Source: Candidatus Bathyarchaeota archaeon
GTDB taxonomy: Archaea > Thermoproteota > Bathyarchaeia > 40CM-2-53-6
Direction: 5' to 3'
Assembly: GCA_005884605.1 (NCBI GenBank)
Contig: VBBE01000165.1
Location: 1 to 5,120, forward strand
DNA length: 5,120 bases
Both the position numbers and the translations under genes were made by a program. Below are positions 4,555 to 5,120 of the stretch, piece after piece. Below the pieces are notes generated by a model. It worked only from the letters and a program-made list of their open reading frames with translations. It was not told the origin of the DNA and did no database searches. Numbering within the stretch: the first letter of the stretch is position 1; each line of letters starts with the position of its first letter.

Positions 4555-5120
4555 TTACACCATAGTGTCTGTCGACTCTATGGAGATTCCGCGTGGCTGA
4601 ACCATCGACATCGTCTCAAGCCATAATCGTTCGGCCGCATCGACGAGTTTTGAGATTGTCGATTTCTCGAATCCCGCGACGATGTCGATCAGCTTTCGGA
4701 ATCCTTTGGGTTGCTCTTGGCATTCGAATAGTTGTTTCCAGAACCAGCTTGTCGTGAGAACATATCTTCCGTTATGGAGGAACACGACTCTCGCGGCGTC
4801 CCATGCCAAGTAGAAGGCTCGGGTCCTGAGGTCTCGATGGTCACGTTTGGTGTGCGCGTTGCGGACGGCGGCGAGGGACTCGGTCATGCCTATCGTAGCA
4901 TTTTGCAGTTCTTTGGTGAAATCCATTCGGTCGTTTCCGGCGACGACCTTCTCGAGTTTTCTGAGCCAGTTGTCACGTTCGAATAGTACTATCCGGTTTC
5001 GGAATTGGTCAGCCCCGAGGTGCCAGTCCCGGCCTTTCTTCGCTGCTTCTCCGAGAAACTTTGACTCTTGAAAATAGTCTATCTCTACTAGTAGCCCATC
5101 GTAAACGTAAAACTTGCTCG
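4555..5120 (-). CDS. Nucleotidyltransferase-like protein, N-terminus beyond the right edge
   Basis: The frame is open from the right edge to TAA at 4555, giving 187 residues of the C-terminal part. It begins SKFYVYDGLLVEIDYFQESK. The strand DGLLVEIDYF followed by ESKFL resembles the third catalytic-acid strand of DNA polymerase beta-type nucleotidyltransferases of the aminoglycoside (kanamycin-type) group; the acid would be E12 or D14 of the visible part. The expected G-S ... D-x-D active-site motif would be off the edge. Residues from about 60 on (MDFTKELQNATIGMTESLAA onward) are helical, as in the C-terminal domains of these enzymes, with WFWKQLFE and KLVDAAERLWLE stretches. ATG at 4926 is internal: the protein-like sequence continues unbroken upstream of it. 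The family likely transfers a nucleotide to a small molecule, but the acceptor is unknown. Family assignment is moderate because the defining motif is unseen. Confidence 0.7.
   Translation of the reverse strand, partial: SKFYVYDGLLVEIDYFQESKFLGEAAKKGRDWHLGADQFRNRIVLFERDNWLRKLEKVVAGNDRMDFTKELQNATIGMTESLAAVRNAHTKRDHRDLRTRAFYLAWDAARVVFLHNGRYVLTTSWFWKQLFECQEQPKGFRKLIDIVAGFEKSTISKLVDAAERLWLETMSMVQPRGISIESTDTMV

Noticed and set aside
4732..5071. Two overlapping plus-strand open frames opposite the nucleotidyltransferase
   Set aside because: Both are antisense to a 187-codon frame with coherent protein-like sequence; neither has a promoter or domain.

Overview
The window looks like chromosomal DNA of an archaeon, probably a mesophilic one with balanced base composition. 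The lineage (Nitrososphaeria- or Bathyarchaeia-like) is a guess. The archaeal reading rests on AT-rich TATA-like elements about 25-45 bases upstream of several starts, very short implied leaders, and small CxxC zinc-type proteins. No rRNA, tRNA, CRISPR array, transposase or integrase was seen.

Layout, left to right. 1-918 (-): N-terminal 306 residues of an ammonium transporter, running off the left edge. 919-1338: no convincing gene; a TATA-like promoter for the transporter and a basic, unconvincing open frame. 1339-1485 (-): a 48-residue protein with an exact CxxC-x17-CxxC motif. 1607-2278 (-): a 223-residue ankyrin-repeat protein. 2340-2780 (+): a MarR-family regulator, divergent from the ankyrin gene across a 61-base AT-rich gap that holds one symmetric TATATATA and several inverted repeats. 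2795-3747 (-): an aldo/keto reductase whose sequence is complete but spread over three frames by two apparent single-base insertions in homopolymer runs. Removing one base at each restores 316 residues. 3904-4110 (+): a 68-residue protein with two CxxC pairs. 4111-4554: non-coding by my reading, with a perfect 9-base inverted repeat around a TATA-like box, a possible micro-ORF and hairpins. 4555-5120 (-): C-terminal part of a nucleotidyltransferase-like protein, running off the right edge.

The genes do not form one pathway. The clearest functional unit is the MarR/ankyrin divergent pair, which has the layout of a self-regulating regulator controlling its neighbour. The MarR and reductase genes converge with only 14 bases between their stops. 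The best candidates for something undescribed are the shared symmetric promoter at 2279-2339 and the dyad-flanked promoter with its short transcript region at 4281-4402. I did not find strong evidence for a novel multi-gene system.
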